Numbered from the stretch's first letter, positions 8,154 to 17,716 are shown. The stretch: 64,000 nucleotides of DNA from Microvirga sp. VF16 (GCF_016864375.1 NZ_CP069354.1:2625501-2689500); one strand, 5' to 3'. Numbers and translations are program-made. Notes: a model not told the origin generated them from the sequence alone.

Positions 8154-9758
8154 TCAAGTGTCAGGCATGGCGTCGGGCGGAACGGGCCCTGAGGGAAGAG
8201 CCGCGATCCGCTTGAGGTCGCGCAATATATGATCCAGCGAGACGGGTCCAGAGACGCCGCCGAAGCCGAAATAGAGCGTCCTGTAATGGGCGAAGAGTTG
8301 CTCATAGATCGCATGCGCTGCCGGATCCGGCTCGAAGGTGCGGAAGGGCAGGCAGATTGCTTCTTGAGCGCTGTCGAGGTCCGGATGCGAACCGGCGGCG
8401 AGGCTCGCGAAGATGCTGGAGCCCAGCCCCGTTGGGATGCCGTTCGGCACCAGCACGGGACGGCCGAGCACATTGGCGTAGACCTGGTTTAGCACCGTAT
8501 TGTGCTGCGGGATGCCGCCCGCATTGATCACCCGCTCCACCGGCACGCCGCCCTCGGCCATGCGTTCGAGAATGATGCGGGTGTGAAAGGCGGTGCCCTC
8601 GATGGCGGCGAACAGCTCGTCCTGGGCGGTGTGCAGCAGGTTCCAGCCGAGCGTGATGCCACCGAGATCCGCTTTCACGAGGACCGTGCGGTCACCGTTG
8701 TCCCAGGTCAGGCGCAGCAGGCCGGTCTGGCCGGCGCGGTATTGGTCAAGACCCTTCGAAAGCTCTTTCACGTTCGTATTGGCGCGCCGCGCAATCGCCT
8801 CGAAGATGTCGCCTGTTGCCGAGAGCCCGGCCTCGATGCCCACGAGCTTGGGATCGACGCTGCCGGGCACGACTCCGCACACGCCCTGGATCAGGCTTGT
8901 GTCCTCGGCCATGGCGATGATGCAGGTGGAGGTGCCGACCACGTTGACCACGTCGCCGACGCGGCAGCCCGCACCGATGGCATCCCAATGGGCATCGAAG
9001 GCGCCGACCGGAATCGGGATGCCGGCCTCCAGGCCGAGCTGTTCCGCCCAATAGGGGGTAAGGTGGCCTGCGACGACATCCGAAGTCACGTATTCGCCCG
9101 CGAGCTTGTCGCGGATGCCGTCGAAAAGTGGGTCGACCTTGGACAGGAATTCCTGCGGGGGCAGGCCGCCCCAACGCGGGTTCCACATCCATTTATGGCC
9201 CATGGCGCAGATGCTGCGCTTGAGACGGCGTGGGTCGGTGACGCCCGTGAGCGTCGCAGCGACCATGTCGCAATGCTCCAGCGCCGTCACCAGCCGACGA
9301 CGCTTTTCAGGATTGTGGCGGAGCCAGTGCAGTAGCTTGGAGAAGCCCCATTCATGCGAATAGACGCCGCCGCACCATAGGATGGCCTCGAGCCTCTCTT
9401 CGTGCGCAAGCCGGGTGATCTCCTCCGCTTCGGATTTCGCGCGGTGGTCGCACCAGAGATAATATTCGTCGAGCGGTTCGAGCCCTTCCCCCACCATCAC
9501 CACGCTCGAACCTGTGGTGTCTATGGCGAGCGCCGCCACGTCCTCGCCGTTCACGCCGGCCGATGCCAGGGCGCCGCGCATGGCGCGGGCGAGAGCATCC
9601 ATATGGTCGCTATGGGCCTGGGTGGCGTAATCCGGGTTTTCACGCTTGCGGTGCAGCGGGTACTCCGCCGTGGCAAGGCCGAGCGGGCCCCTGCGGTCGT
9701 CGACGAGGGTAACCCGTACGCTCAGGGTGCCAAAATCGACACCTGCTACAACGGCCAT
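8154..9758 (-). CDS. araB: Ribulokinase, FGGY family
   Basis: A 534-residue FGGY-family kinase converting L-ribulose (or D-ribulose) to the 5-phosphate with ATP. The N-terminal phosphate loop VDFGTLSVRV, the middle motifs CDHRAKSEAEEI and MGHKWMWNPRWGGLP, GAFDAHWDAIGAG, VVGTSTC and the C-terminal INAGGIPQHNTV follow the AraB pattern closely and differ from the xylulokinase encoded at 14426. GGGGAG precedes the ATG. It follows the AraD-like gene by 27 nt, so the pair would convert L-ribulose to D-xylulose-5-P. No AraA isomerase is visible in the window, so ribulose may come from another enzyme such as a polyol dehydrogenase. Confidence 0.88.
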   Translation of the reverse strand: MAVVAGVDFGTLSVRVTLVDDRRGPLGLATAEYPLHRKRENPDYATQAHSDHMDALARAMRGALASAGVNGEDVAALAIDTTGSSVVMVGEGLEPLDEYYLWCDHRAKSEAEEITRLAHEERLEAILWCGGVYSHEWGFSKLLHWLRHNPEKRRRLVTALEHCDMVAATLTGVTDPRRLKRSICAMGHKWMWNPRWGGLPPQEFLSKVDPLFDGIRDKLAGEYVTSDVVAGHLTPYWAEQLGLEAGIPIPVGAFDAHWDAIGAGCRVGDVVNVVGTSTCIIAMAEDTSLIQGVCGVVPGSVDPKLVGIEAGLSATGDIFEAIARRANTNVKELSKGLDQYRAGQTGLLRLTWDNGDRTVLVKADLGGITLGWNLLHTAQDELFAAIEGTAFHTRIILERMAEGGVPVERVINAGGIPQHNTVLNQVYANVLGRPVLVPNGIPTGLGSSIFASLAAGSHPDLDSAQEAICLPFRTFEPDPAAHAIYEQLFAHYRTLYFGFGGVSGPVSLDHILRDLKRIAALPSGPVPPDAMPDT

Positions 9759-9785
9759 CTGTATCTCCCCAAAGTGGATGCGCGG

Positions 9786-10481
9786 CTATTTCTTGTCCTG
9801 GCCATAGGTCGCCGTCGCACCGTGCTTGCGGAAATAGTGCCGGTCGAGAAGCGCCTGCGAGACGCCCTGCGCATTCGGCTGCAGCGAGAACGTGTACATC
9901 GCCATGCGGGCCACAGCCTCCAGTACGACCGCATTGTGAACCGCGTCACCCGGATCCTTGCCCCAGGCGAAGGGGCCGTGACCGGCGACCAAAGCAGCTG
10001 GGACTTCCATGGGATCGCGGTTGCCGAAGGCTTCCGTGATGGCGACGCCGGTCGCACGGACATAATCTTTCTCGATCTCCTCGGCGGTCAGCTGCCGTGT
10101 GATCGGGACCGGACCATAGAAATAATCGGCATGGGTCGTGCCCAGGGGCGGAATCGAACGGCAGGCCTGCGCCCAGGCGACGGCGTGTTCGGAATGCGTG
10201 TGCACCACGCCGCCGATCTGCGGGAAGGACTTGTAGAGGTGGATGTGGGTATCGAGGTCGGAGGAGGGGCGCAGCTCGCCCCAGACGACCTTGCCGTCGA
10301 AATCCGTGATGACGAGGTCATCGGCCTTCATGCGCTCATAAGGTACGCCGCTCGGCTTGATGACGACGAGGTTATCCTCGCGGCTGATGCCGCTGACATT
10401 GCCGAAGGTGTAAAGCACGAGCCCGCGGCGCACCACTTCCAGATTGGCTTCCAGAACCTGCTCGCGCAGCTGCTTCAACAT
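9786..10481 (-). CDS. araD: L-ribulose-5-phosphate 4-epimerase
   Basis: A class II aldolase-fold zinc enzyme that epimerises L-ribulose-5-P to D-xylulose-5-P. The chosen ATG at 10481 has AAGGAGG 8 nt upstream and gives 231 residues, the same length as E. coli AraD; an upstream ATG at 10526 would add 15 residues. Family marks: YTFGNVSGISR with the substrate Asn/Ser, VKPSG-type VIKPSGVPYE, SSDLDTHIHLYKSF, the metal histidines in VVHTHSEHAVAWAQ, TTHADYFYGPVP and the C-terminal LLDRHYFRKHG. It sits between the periplasmic binding protein and ribulokinase genes on one strand. Confidence 0.9.
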   Translation of the reverse strand: MLKQLREQVLEANLEVVRRGLVLYTFGNVSGISREDNLVVIKPSGVPYERMKADDLVITDFDGKVVWGELRPSSDLDTHIHLYKSFPQIGGVVHTHSEHAVAWAQACRSIPPLGTTHADYFYGPVPITRQLTAEEIEKDYVRATGVAITEAFGNRDPMEVPAALVAGHGPFAWGKDPGDAVHNAVVLEAVARMAMYTFSLQPNAQGVSQALLDRHYFRKHGATATYGQDKK

Positions 10482-10549
10482 CGAGGCGCCTCCTTCATGG
10501 AAAACGGCGGCCATCGCTCGCGCCATGGCCGCCGCAGGTGAAATGAGGA

Positions 10550-11485
10550 TCAGCGGGCGGCTGTCCAGCCCTTGTAATCCTTGATGTTGTCGGCGGTGAT
10601 CAGCTTCGGATCGAGCAGGATCACGTTCTTCTCGGGTTTCTTGCCGTTCACGATGCCGACGGCGAGCTCATAGGACTGACCGGCCATGATGTACGGATCC
10701 TGCGAGGCCGAAGCCTTGATCAGGGAATTGCCCGATTTCAGCTCGGTCTCGATGTCCGGCGCTCCGTCGACCGCTGTGATGATGAACTCGTTGCGGTTGA
10801 GCTGCTTCGCCGCCAGGTTGATGCCGATGGCGGTCGGATCGTTGATCGCGAACACCGCATCGATCTTCGGGAAGCGGGTCAGCAGACTCTGGCCGACGGC
10901 GAAGCCGCCTTCACGGGAGCCCTTGGCGTCCTGATTGTCGGAGAGGACCTTGATGTCCGGGTATTTGGAGAACACGCCCTTGCAGCCGTTGACGCGGTCG
11001 ACAATGGACGAGACCTGCGGGCCGTTGATGATGAGCACGTCGCCTTTGCCTTTAAGGTGATCGGCGATGTACTGGCAGGCGAGTTCGCCTGCCTTGACGT
11101 TGTCGGTCATCACGGTGACATCGGCGCCGGCCGCGGCCACGTCGAACGCCGCTACGACCATGCCTGCGGCCTGGGCACGCTTCACGGAGGGTTCGATGGC
11201 CTTCGGGTCGACGGCGTTGATCATGACGATGTCGGTGCCGGCCGCAGAGAAGTTGTCCATCTGCGTGAACTGCTTGTTCAGGTCGTAATCTGCGGACACG
11301 GAGGTGATCTTGGCGGTGGGAGAGATCTCCTTCGCCTTGGCCTCGATGCCCTTGATGGTGGCGACGAAGAACGGGTTGCCGAGCAGGCCGACCGAGATGC
11401 CGACATTCTTGACGTCCTTGGCGTAGGCCGGGGCTGCGAGAACGGCAGCGGCGGCAAGGCTTAGCGTGAGACGGGAAAGTGCCAT
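10550..11485 (-). CDS. Sugar ABC transporter substrate-binding protein (ribose type)
   Basis: A periplasmic binding protein of 311 residues with a Sec signal peptide (residues 1-22, LTLSLAAAAVLAAPAYA, cleavage after AYA). The mature protein is a type I periplasmic-binding fold (Peripla_BP_4) like RbsB/FrcB: GLLGNPFFVATIKGIEA, then INAVDPKAIEP, VDRVNGCKG, FAINDPTAIG and TAVDGAPD. It delivers a monosaccharide to the permease encoded upstream. GGAGGAA precedes the ATG. Two hairpins separate it from the permease gene and may stabilise its message. Pentose or hexose specificity cannot be read directly. Confidence 0.88.
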   Translation of the reverse strand: MALSRLTLSLAAAAVLAAPAYAKDVKNVGISVGLLGNPFFVATIKGIEAKAKEISPTAKITSVSADYDLNKQFTQMDNFSAAGTDIVMINAVDPKAIEPSVKRAQAAGMVVAAFDVAAAGADVTVMTDNVKAGELACQYIADHLKGKGDVLIINGPQVSSIVDRVNGCKGVFSKYPDIKVLSDNQDAKGSREGGFAVGQSLLTRFPKIDAVFAINDPTAIGINLAAKQLNRNEFIITAVDGAPDIETELKSGNSLIKASASQDPYIMAGQSYELAVGIVNGKKPEKNVILLDPKLITADNIKDYKGWTAAR

Positions 11486-11528
11486 TGGTTCCTCCGAGTG
11501 TCTTTTGCAGGTGTCCTGTTGCCCCGCG

Positions 11529-11589
11529 TCTCCCGGATTACGCGCTGACCTTCGGGAGATCGCATATACGAGCGCCCGAAGTGGGCGCT
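11529..11589 (-). promoter_or_regulatory. Two intercistronic hairpins between permease and binding-protein genes
   Basis: Hairpin one is TCTCCCG at 11529-11535 with CGGGAGA at 11553-11559. Hairpin two is AGCGCCC at 11571-11577 with GGGCGCT at 11583-11589 and a 5-nt loop. Neither is followed on the coding strand by a T run. Such structures often give differential stability so that the binding protein is made in excess; that role is inferred. Confidence 0.45.
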
Positions 11590-11601
11590 GGTATTCCTTG
11601 A

Positions 11602-12633
11602 TCAGGTGCGTGCCGACCCCTTGAGACGGTAGCGGTCGAGCGCCACGGCCCCGATGATCACGAGCCCCTTGATGATGAACTGCCAGATGTCGGACACGCC
11701 CACGAGAATGAGGCCATTCGACAGGATGGCGATGATGAGTGCGCCGATCAGGGTGCCCCAGATCGACCCGATGCCGCCCACGAAGCTTGTGCCGCCGAGA
11801 ATGACAGCCGCGATGGCATCGAGCTCATAGGATTGTCCGAGCTGTAATCCGTTCGCGGCGAACAGACGTGCCGCCGACATGACGCCGCCGAGACCTGCTG
11901 CTAATCCCGAGAAGGCATAGACGAAGAGCAGCACAGCCCAGACTTTGATGCCGGTGAGCCGCGCCGCGTCCGGGTTGCCGCCGACCGCATAGATATGAAC
12001 GCCCAGCACCGTTCGTCTGAGGATGAACCACGAGATCAGCACCACCGCAAAGGCGATCCAGACCAGCCAGGGCAGGCCGAACAGAGTGCCGTTGCCGATG
12101 AAGGCGAAGGGCAGCTGCGGGTTGAACTGGGTCGTGTCGTTTCCGAGCAGGCGGGCGAGACCGCGCACGGCCGTCAATGAGCCGAGGGTCACGATGAAGG
12201 GCGGCAGTTTCGCGAAGGCGATCAGCGCGCCGTTCACGAGGCCGAGGCCCAGGCCCGTCAGCAGGGCAGCGGGAATCCCCAGCATGCCCCATTCCGGGAT
12301 GAGCGACCCGAGGATCGCCACCATGGCGGCGGCGGCCAGGATCGAGCCCACCGACAGGTCGATGCCGCCGGTGAGAATGACGAAGGTCATGCCTGCCGCG
12401 AGCACGGTGTTGATCGAGGCCTGCTGCATCACGATCGACAGATTCTGGAAACTCAGGAATCGGCCCGACATGAGTTCGAACACGATGCCGAGGATGACGA
12501 GCACCGGCAGCATGCCGATGGCCTGCAGGGTGGAGCGCCAGGCAAGACGGCGCTGAAGGCTTTGAGACGCCGCATCGGCGCCCTTGGCTCCGGTCGCTTG
12601 CAAGCCTGCGCTGGTCTCATTCGGGGATGTCAT
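11602..12633 (-). CDS. Sugar ABC transporter permease (RbsC type)
   Basis: An inner-membrane permease of 343 residues (BPD_transp_2 family). After a polar N-terminus of about 35 residues there are some eight to ten hydrophobic segments. Signature stretches include [17 protein letters not shown], the ISW-type loop after the fifth helix, and [26 protein letters not shown], which is the EAA-like coupling region in RbsC proteins. Its ATG overlaps the stop of the ATPase gene (ATGA), so the two are translationally coupled. It forms the transport channel with the ATPase and binding protein encoded on either side. Confidence 0.9.
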   Translation of the reverse strand: MTSPNETSAGLQATGAKGADAASQSLQRRLAWRSTLQAIGMLPVLVILGIVFELMSGRFLSFQNLSIVMQQASINTVLAAGMTFVILTGGIDLSVGSILAAAAMVAILGSLIPEWGMLGIPAALLTGLGLGLVNGALIAFAKLPPFIVTLGSLTAVRGLARLLGNDTTQFNPQLPFAFIGNGTLFGLPWLVWIAFAVVLISWFILRRTVLGVHIYAVGGNPDAARLTGIKVWAVLLFVYAFSGLAAGLGGVMSAARLFAANGLQLGQSYELDAIAAVILGGTSFVGGIGSIWGTLIGALIIAILSNGLILVGVSDIWQFIIKGLVIIGAVALDRYRLKGSART

Positions 12634-14159
12634 TCGGCCGCTTCCCTTACGCCTGTCGCGATGGTGATGATGTTTTCCTGTGTCATGGGCGGATGACCGT
12701 CTCCGCCCACCTCGCCCTCGAGCCGACCCTCGCGCATCACGAGCACGCGGTCGCAGATGCCGACGACTTCCGGGAGCTCGCTGGAGATCACGATCACGCC
12801 GACGCCGTTGCGGGCGAGGCTGTCGATCAGCCGGTAGATCTCTGACTTGGCGCCGATATCGACGCCGCGCGTCGGCTCGTCGAGAATAAGCACCTTCGGC
12901 TTGGTTTCGAGCAGGCGCGAGAGAAGAACTTTCTGCTGGTTGCCGCCCGACAGACTGCCCACTGGCACCACGTCGGCCGCGACGCGGATACCGAGCGCCC
13001 GGATCGCCGCCGCCGCCCGCTGCTTGGCGGCCTTCAGGTTGAGGACGCCGCCCAAGCGAGCGTCCCGGTCCAGAACGCTTATGTTTACGTTCTCGCGTAC
13101 TGTGAGATCGAGGAAGAGGCCGAGATTCTTGCGGTCCTCAGTCAGATAGACGACCCCAGACGCGATAGCGTCCTCAGGTTTGTCAATCGAAAGGCGTTTA
13201 CCCTGGAGAAAGACCTCGCCGCTGGCGCGCGGATCGGCACCGTAGATAAGGCGCGCGAGCTCTGTGCGTCCGGCGCCGACGAGGCCTGCGATGCCAAGCA
13301 CTTCGCCCTCATGCAACTCGAACGAGCAATCATGCACGCGTATGCCGTCGTCCATGTTGCGCACCGCGAACATCACCGGTCCGCGGCTCTGATGGGCGTC
13401 ATGCTCCTTCTTGTAGAACGAGGACAGGTCGCGGCCGACCATCATCTGCACCAGGCGCTCGGCCGAGATTTCGTCGCCGACGAGCGTTCCGACATAGGAG
13501 CCGTCCCGGAGCACCGAGACCCGCTCGGCAAGCTCGTAGATCTCGGCCATGCGATGGCTGATATAGATGATGGCAAGCCCTTCCGCCCGGAGTTGCCGGA
13601 CGAGCGCGAACATCGCCTCCGTCTCACGGGAGGAGAGGGAGGTGGTAGGTTCGTCCATCACCAGGATGCGGGAGTTTGCGATGAGCGCGCGGGCAATCTC
13701 CACGAGCTGACGCTCGGCCATCGACAATTCGCTGACCTTCGTCGTCGCCGTGAAATGGACCCCGAGCCGTTGGAGAACCGTCTGGCAGGCTTTCTCCATG
13801 GAACGCCGGTCGACCATCGGGCCCGACTTGTGCTCGCGTCCGAGCAGCATGTTCTCGGCCACCGTCAGGTTGGGGGCGAGCGAAAGCTCCTGATAGATGA
13901 TCGAGATGCCGTGATGACGAGCTGTCAGAGGCCCGTCGATGGTGACATGCTGACCGTTGATGCGGATCTCGCCGCCGAGATCGGCTTGGTAGGCGCCCGA
14001 CAGGATCTTCATCAGCGTCGACTTGCCGGCCCCGTTCTCGCCCATCAAGGCGTGGATCTCGCCGGGATAGACGGTCAGCGAGACGTTCGTGAGCGCTTTC
14101 ACGCCTGGAAACGTCTTGGAAATATCTTTCATTTCGAGGATCGGCGCGGATCCTGTCAT
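12630..14159 (-). CDS. Sugar ABC transporter ATP-binding protein (RbsA type, two ABC domains)
   Basis: A cytoplasmic ATPase of 509 residues with tandem ABC domains. Domain 1 has Walker [10 protein letters not shown] at about 39-47, signature [12 protein letters not shown] and Walker [13 protein letters not shown]. Domain 2 has the degenerate P-loop [10 protein letters not shown] typical of RbsA/MglA carbohydrate ATPases, signature [15 protein letters not shown] and Walker [13 protein letters not shown]. It is first of the transporter genes; a 266-nt gap with room for a promoter separates it from xylulokinase. I see nothing distinctive in that gap apart from A/T-rich stretches. Confidence 0.92.
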   Translation of the reverse strand: MTGSAPILEMKDISKTFPGVKALTNVSLTVYPGEIHALMGENGAGKSTLMKILSGAYQADLGGEIRINGQHVTIDGPLTARHHGISIIYQELSLAPNLTVAENMLLGREHKSGPMVDRRSMEKACQTVLQRLGVHFTATTKVSELSMAERQLVEIARALIANSRILVMDEPTTSLSSRETEAMFALVRQLRAEGLAIIYISHRMAEIYELAERVSVLRDGSYVGTLVGDEISAERLVQMMVGRDLSSFYKKEHDAHQSRGPVMFAVRNMDDGIRVHDCSFELHEGEVLGIAGLVGAGRTELARLIYGADPRASGEVFLQGKRLSIDKPEDAIASGVVYLTEDRKNLGLFLDLTVRENVNISVLDRDARLGGVLNLKAAKQRAAAAIRALGIRVAADVVPVGSLSGGNQQKVLLSRLLETKPKVLILDEPTRGVDIGAKSEIYRLIDSLARNGVGVIVISSELPEVVGICDRVLVMREGRLEGEVGGDGHPPMTQENIITIATGVREAAE

Positions 14160-14425
14160 GGGCGTTTCCCTAAAGGCGTGTTCTTGCAGCGACAGTTTTC
14201 AGCCTTGAATTCTGAAGACTCTATCATGCCAAAAGTTGGATCGGATCAGCAGGGATCGTGATTGCCCTAAATGTTTCAATTCAATCGGGTTTCAATCCCT
14301 CCTTTCTAGCCTTGGACAGGAGTGCATGACTTTTTGCCCACGTCGCCAACCTTTATGGCGATGCGCTTCATTTTAAGAGATACAATATTGCCTTGCGAGA
14401 AAGGCGGGTGCGCAGCCGCTTTCCA

Positions 14426-15895
14426 TCAGGGCTGCGCGAATTCCGACTTCAACGCGCGATACAATCTGCGGAAGGCCTCGATCCGCGGGCCATACAGCTC
14501 CACGAGCTGCGGCTGGGGTTCGATGGTCTCGAGAATGCTCGGCGCGGTGCAGACAGTTTCCGGTGCCTCGCCGGTCGCGGCGAGCCGCGCCAGCCGCGCC
14601 GCGCCGAAAGCCGGTCCCTTGTCGCTACCTTGGTATCGCAGCATAGGAACGTTCAGCACGCTGGCGAAGATTCTTGCCCAGAACACGCTCCGCGAGCCAC
14701 CTCCGATCATGCCCGCATAGGTGAGAGGCGTGCCTGCCTGTTCAAGGCATTGCTTCGCATCGGCGAAACTGAAGGCTACGCCCTCAAGGATCGCCTGGAC
14801 CAGATCCGTCTGCTGCGTCTGCGGCGAGAGTCCGAAAAAAACGCCGCGCGCGTAAGGATCGTTGTGCGGCGTCCGCTCGCCCGCGAGATAGGGCAGGAAG
14901 AGAACGGAAGACGGCTTTCGATAAGCGGCTTCGGTCTCGTGCAGGAGCTCGCCGATGTCTCGTTTCAGGACATGGGCTCCCCAGGCTAGGCAACTTGCAG
15001 CGTTCAGCATCGCGGCCATCTGAAACCAGCGGCCCGGCACTGCATGGCAGAAGGAATGCACGACGGCCTCGGGCGCCGGGCTGAAATCCTGCGTCGTGAC
15101 GAAAAGCTGCCCGGAGGTGCCAAGTGAGATGAAAGCCGCTCCGTCCTCGATAGCGCCGAGACCGACGGCGCCTGCTGCTGCATCTCCTGCACCGCCTGCC
15201 ACGACGACATCGTTCTGCAGGCCCCATCGTTGGGCGAGGTCGGTCCGCAGGATGCCAGAGGGCTGTGAGCCCTCCACGAGGCTCGGCATCTGATCGCGCG
15301 TCAGACCTGTCGCAGCCAGTGCCGCATCCGACCAATCGCGCTTGGCTTCGTCCAGCCACCAGGTGCCGGCAGCGTCCGACATCTCCGACACGATCTCGCG
15401 GGTGAGCTTGAGGCGGATATAGTCCTTCGGCAGTATCACCTTGCGCACGGCGCGAAAGATATCGGGCTCATGCCGCGCGAGCCACACGAGCTTCGGTGCG
15501 GTGAAGCCGGGCATCGGTATGACACCCATGGCATGCGAAAGCTCCGGATGTTTGTCGCCGAGCTCCTGCGCCTCCCGGAACGAGCGGCCGTCATTCCAGA
15601 GAATGGCGGCGCGAAGAGGCCGGTTGTCCTCATCGAGCAGCACGGCCCCGTGCATCTGACCCGAGAGGCCGATACCGCGGATGTCGGCCAGCGCCGATGG
15701 GGACTGGGTACGCAGCTGATCGAGAGCGGATTCCACCGCCTCCCACCAGATTTCAGGATCCTGCTCCGACCAGAGGTCGTGCGGGCGGGAGACCTGGAGC
15801 GGAACATCCGCTTCCGCCACCGCGGCTTGCCGCTCGTCCACGAGGATCGCTTTTACCGCCGAGGTACCGACATCGATACCGAGATAATGGGGCAC
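14426..15895 (-). CDS. xylB: Xylulokinase, FGGY family
   Basis: Phosphorylates D-xylulose to D-xylulose-5-P. It has 489 residues with N-terminal phosphate motif GIDVGTSAVKAILVD, DLWSEQDPEIWW, GLSGQMHGAVLLD (the conserved QMHG of xylulokinases), ILWNDGRS, VAGGAGDAAAGAVGLG, SLGTSGQLF and PYLAGERTPHNDP. The start is GTG at 15895 with AAGGAG 9 nt upstream. It is transcribed toward the transporter genes and could head the same operon or have its own unit. It lies divergent from the sigma-factor gene, with 183 nt between starts for both promoters. Confidence 0.92.
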   Translation of the reverse strand: MPHYLGIDVGTSAVKAILVDERQAAVAEADVPLQVSRPHDLWSEQDPEIWWEAVESALDQLRTQSPSALADIRGIGLSGQMHGAVLLDEDNRPLRAAILWNDGRSFREAQELGDKHPELSHAMGVIPMPGFTAPKLVWLARHEPDIFRAVRKVILPKDYIRLKLTREIVSEMSDAAGTWWLDEAKRDWSDAALAATGLTRDQMPSLVEGSQPSGILRTDLAQRWGLQNDVVVAGGAGDAAAGAVGLGAIEDGAAFISLGTSGQLFVTTQDFSPAPEAVVHSFCHAVPGRWFQMAAMLNAASCLAWGAHVLKRDIGELLHETEAAYRKPSSVLFLPYLAGERTPHNDPYARGVFFGLSPQTQQTDLVQAILEGVAFSFADAKQCLEQAGTPLTYAGMIGGGSRSVFWARIFASVLNVPMLRYQGSDKGPAFGAARLARLAATGEAPETVCTAPSILETIEPQPQLVELYGPRIEAFRRLYRALKSEFAQP

Positions 15896-16078
15896 GCCGC
15901 ATGCTCCTTGAAATGTTGATGGCCTTGGTTTGGCCTCATGTTCAGAGGAGCATATAGCTCAGCCCGGCCGCTGAGGCATACGGGAGATGAAATCCAGAGG
16001 CCTGGCCATGAAAAATTCTCGTGGTCGAAATGTCGCTCGGATATTTAAATGGCAGCGGCATGCCCCAAATAATTCGGC

Positions 16079-16795
16079 ATGCCACAGAATTCCAAAACCC
16101 AGTCTGAGTTCACCCGGCCCGATACGCCTTCCTCGGCAGCTGCGTTGAGCGCTGCCGTGCGGCTGCATCTCGGGAAGCAATTGCGCGCCCTCTATGGCGA
16201 TCCGGCGGAGGATAAGCTGCCGCGCGACCTCGCGCGTCTGGCCGATCGCGTGGCCCAGGTTATCCGTGCGCATACGGAGCCGGTCGACCAGGAGTTCATC
16301 AACGGCGTCATGGATGCGCTGCCGAATTTGCGCGCTTTCGCCCTGTCCCTGACCGGCAAGGTCGATCAGGCAGAGGATCTGGTACAGGATACGGTGCTCA
16401 AGGCCCTCACCAAGCAGGATACGTTCGAGGCCGGGACGAACCTGCAGGCCTGGCTCTTCACGATTTTGCGCAACGGCTTCTACTCCACTCACCGTAAGAC
16501 CAGCCGCGAGGTCGAGGATGGGGACGGGACGCATGCCGCGAGCATGATCGCGATCCCGGACCAGGAGGACAAGCTCGCGCTTCAGGATCTTTCGACCGCG
16601 CTCGAGAAGCTGCCTCAGGAGCAGCGCGAGGCGATCATCCTCATCGGCGCCGAGGGCATGTCCTACGAGGATGCGGCCGAGGCGCTGGGCGTGAAGGTCG
16701 GAACGATCAAGAGCCGCGTCAATCGCGCGCGCAACCGCCTCGCCGAACTGATGGGGACGACGCGTCTCGACCACGATCACCCGGTAATCGCCTGA
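16079..16795 (+). CDS. NepR-EcfG fusion: ECF sigma factor with N-terminal NepR-like region
   Basis: A 238-residue protein. Residues 80-226 are an EcfG-type (ECF15) extracytoplasmic-function sigma factor: region 2 with LPNLRAFALSL, DLVQDT and NLQAWLFTILRN, and region 4 with LPQEQREAIILIGAEGMSYEDAA and GTIKSRVNRAR. EcfG drives the alphaproteobacterial general stress response. Free-standing EcfG proteins are about 180 residues and start near residue 75 here. The extra N-terminus contains HLGKQLRALYGDPAEDKLP at 30-48 and then LARLADRV, which resembles NepR, the small anti-sigma factor normally encoded just before ecfG. No phyR is adjacent. The ribosome site is weak. The sigma part is firm; the NepR match is by eye. 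Confidence 0.85.
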   Translation: MPQNSKTQSEFTRPDTPSSAAALSAAVRLHLGKQLRALYGDPAEDKLPRDLARLADRVAQVIRAHTEPVDQEFINGVMDALPNLRAFALSLTGKVDQAEDLVQDTVLKALTKQDTFEAGTNLQAWLFTILRNGFYSTHRKTSREVEDGDGTHAASMIAIPDQEDKLALQDLSTALEKLPQEQREAIILIGAEGMSYEDAAEALGVKVGTIKSRVNRARNRLAELMGTTRLDHDHPVIA

Positions 16796-16811
16796 CAAAT
16801 CCATTCAATGC

Positions 16812-16863
16812 ATGCTATGCGTCCGCTCACCACAATGTGAGCGGACGCATAGCATTCCTTTTT
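16812..16863 (+). terminator. Strong intrinsic terminator after the sigma-factor gene
   Basis: A perfect 19-bp stem (left arm 16812-16830, right arm 16837-16855), loop CACAAT, followed by TCCTTTTT. It starts 17 nt after the sigma stop codon. Confidence 0.85.
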
Positions 16864-16948
16864 GGGGCCCTGCTGCTGCTCCCCGGCAGCGGCGTCCAGC
16901 ACTCGGACTTGCAAGGACAGCCGACGGCCTGAAGGATTTCTCAAGGGC

Positions 16949-17716
16949 ATGTCGTTTGTCGAACTGATCGGGTTCCTCGTTCTCACCGGAATTGCCGCCT
17001 ACATCCAGACCCTGACCGGTTTTGCCTTCGGCCTCATCACCATGGGCGGTGTCGGTCTCACCGGCCTCCTGTCGTTGCCAGATGCGGCGATGCTCGTGAG
17101 CGTGCTTACCTTCGTGAATGCCGTTCAGATGCTTCACAAGGGATGGCGGGACGTGGCATGGCGGGAGTTCCGCTTTGTGATGCTGACCAGCATTCCCATG
17201 CTCTTTGTCGGGTACTGGCTTCTGGAATGGCTCGCCGGGACGCGCGCCGACATTCTGCGACTCATCCTCGGCCTGGTAATCATCGTCTCAAGTCTGCAAC
17301 TCGCCCGTCGACCTGAGCCGCTTCCCAAACGATCCAGCGATGGTTCGTTCATGTTCTTCGGCAGTATAGCGGGCCTGATGGGCGGCCTGTTCTCGACCGC
17401 GGGGCCACCGCTTGTCTATCACTTCTATCGGCAGCCGATGGCGCAGGTGACGGTACGAGAAACACTGGTGACCGTCTTTGCACTCAATGCCGTGTTTCGG
17501 AACGGTCTTGTCGTCTTCTCCGGCAATCTCCCGTCGCCGTCGACCCTGACGGGGTTGTTCGCCATCCCCGTCGTCATGGGTGCAACCCATGCCGCACGGC
17601 GATGGCCACCGCCGCTTTCGCCCGCCGCCATGCGTTGGATCGTGCTTGGACTGCTGTTCTTCTCCGGCGTGTCGCTTGGCGCACCGGCGATCATGCATCT
17701 CATCGGCGCCCCCTGA
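16949..17716 (+). CDS. TSUP (TauE/SafE) family membrane transporter
   Basis: An inner-membrane protein of about 255 residues from the ATG at 16949 (SFVELIGFLVLTGIAAYIQTLTGF); codons upstream in the same frame give an unlikely Cys-rich leader. There are about seven to eight hydrophobic segments in two halves. Each half contains the family-type motif: TGFAFGLITMGGVGL in the first, and GLMGGLFSTAGPPLVYHFY in the second. TSUP proteins export or import sulfonates, sulfite, sulfoacetate or related anions; the substrate here is unknown. A strong terminator upstream shows that it does not read from the sigma gene. Confidence 0.82.
   Translation: MSFVELIGFLVLTGIAAYIQTLTGFAFGLITMGGVGLTGLLSLPDAAMLVSVLTFVNAVQMLHKGWRDVAWREFRFVMLTSIPMLFVGYWLLEWLAGTRADILRLILGLVIIVSSLQLARRPEPLPKRSSDGSFMFFGSIAGLMGGLFSTAGPPLVYHFYRQPMAQVTVRETLVTVFALNAVFRNGLVVFSGNLPSPSTLTGLFAIPVVMGATHAARRWPPPLSPAAMRWIVLGLLFFSGVSLGAPAIMHLIGAP

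Noticed and set aside
15959..16804. A 281-codon frame antisense to the sigma factor gene
   Set aside because: Low-complexity shadow; the + strand carries unmistakable EcfG motifs.
16862..16948. N-terminal extension of the TSUP transporter
   Set aside because: Starts inside the sigma terminator and gives a Cys/Arg-rich leader; the ATG at 16949 directly precedes the first membrane helix.
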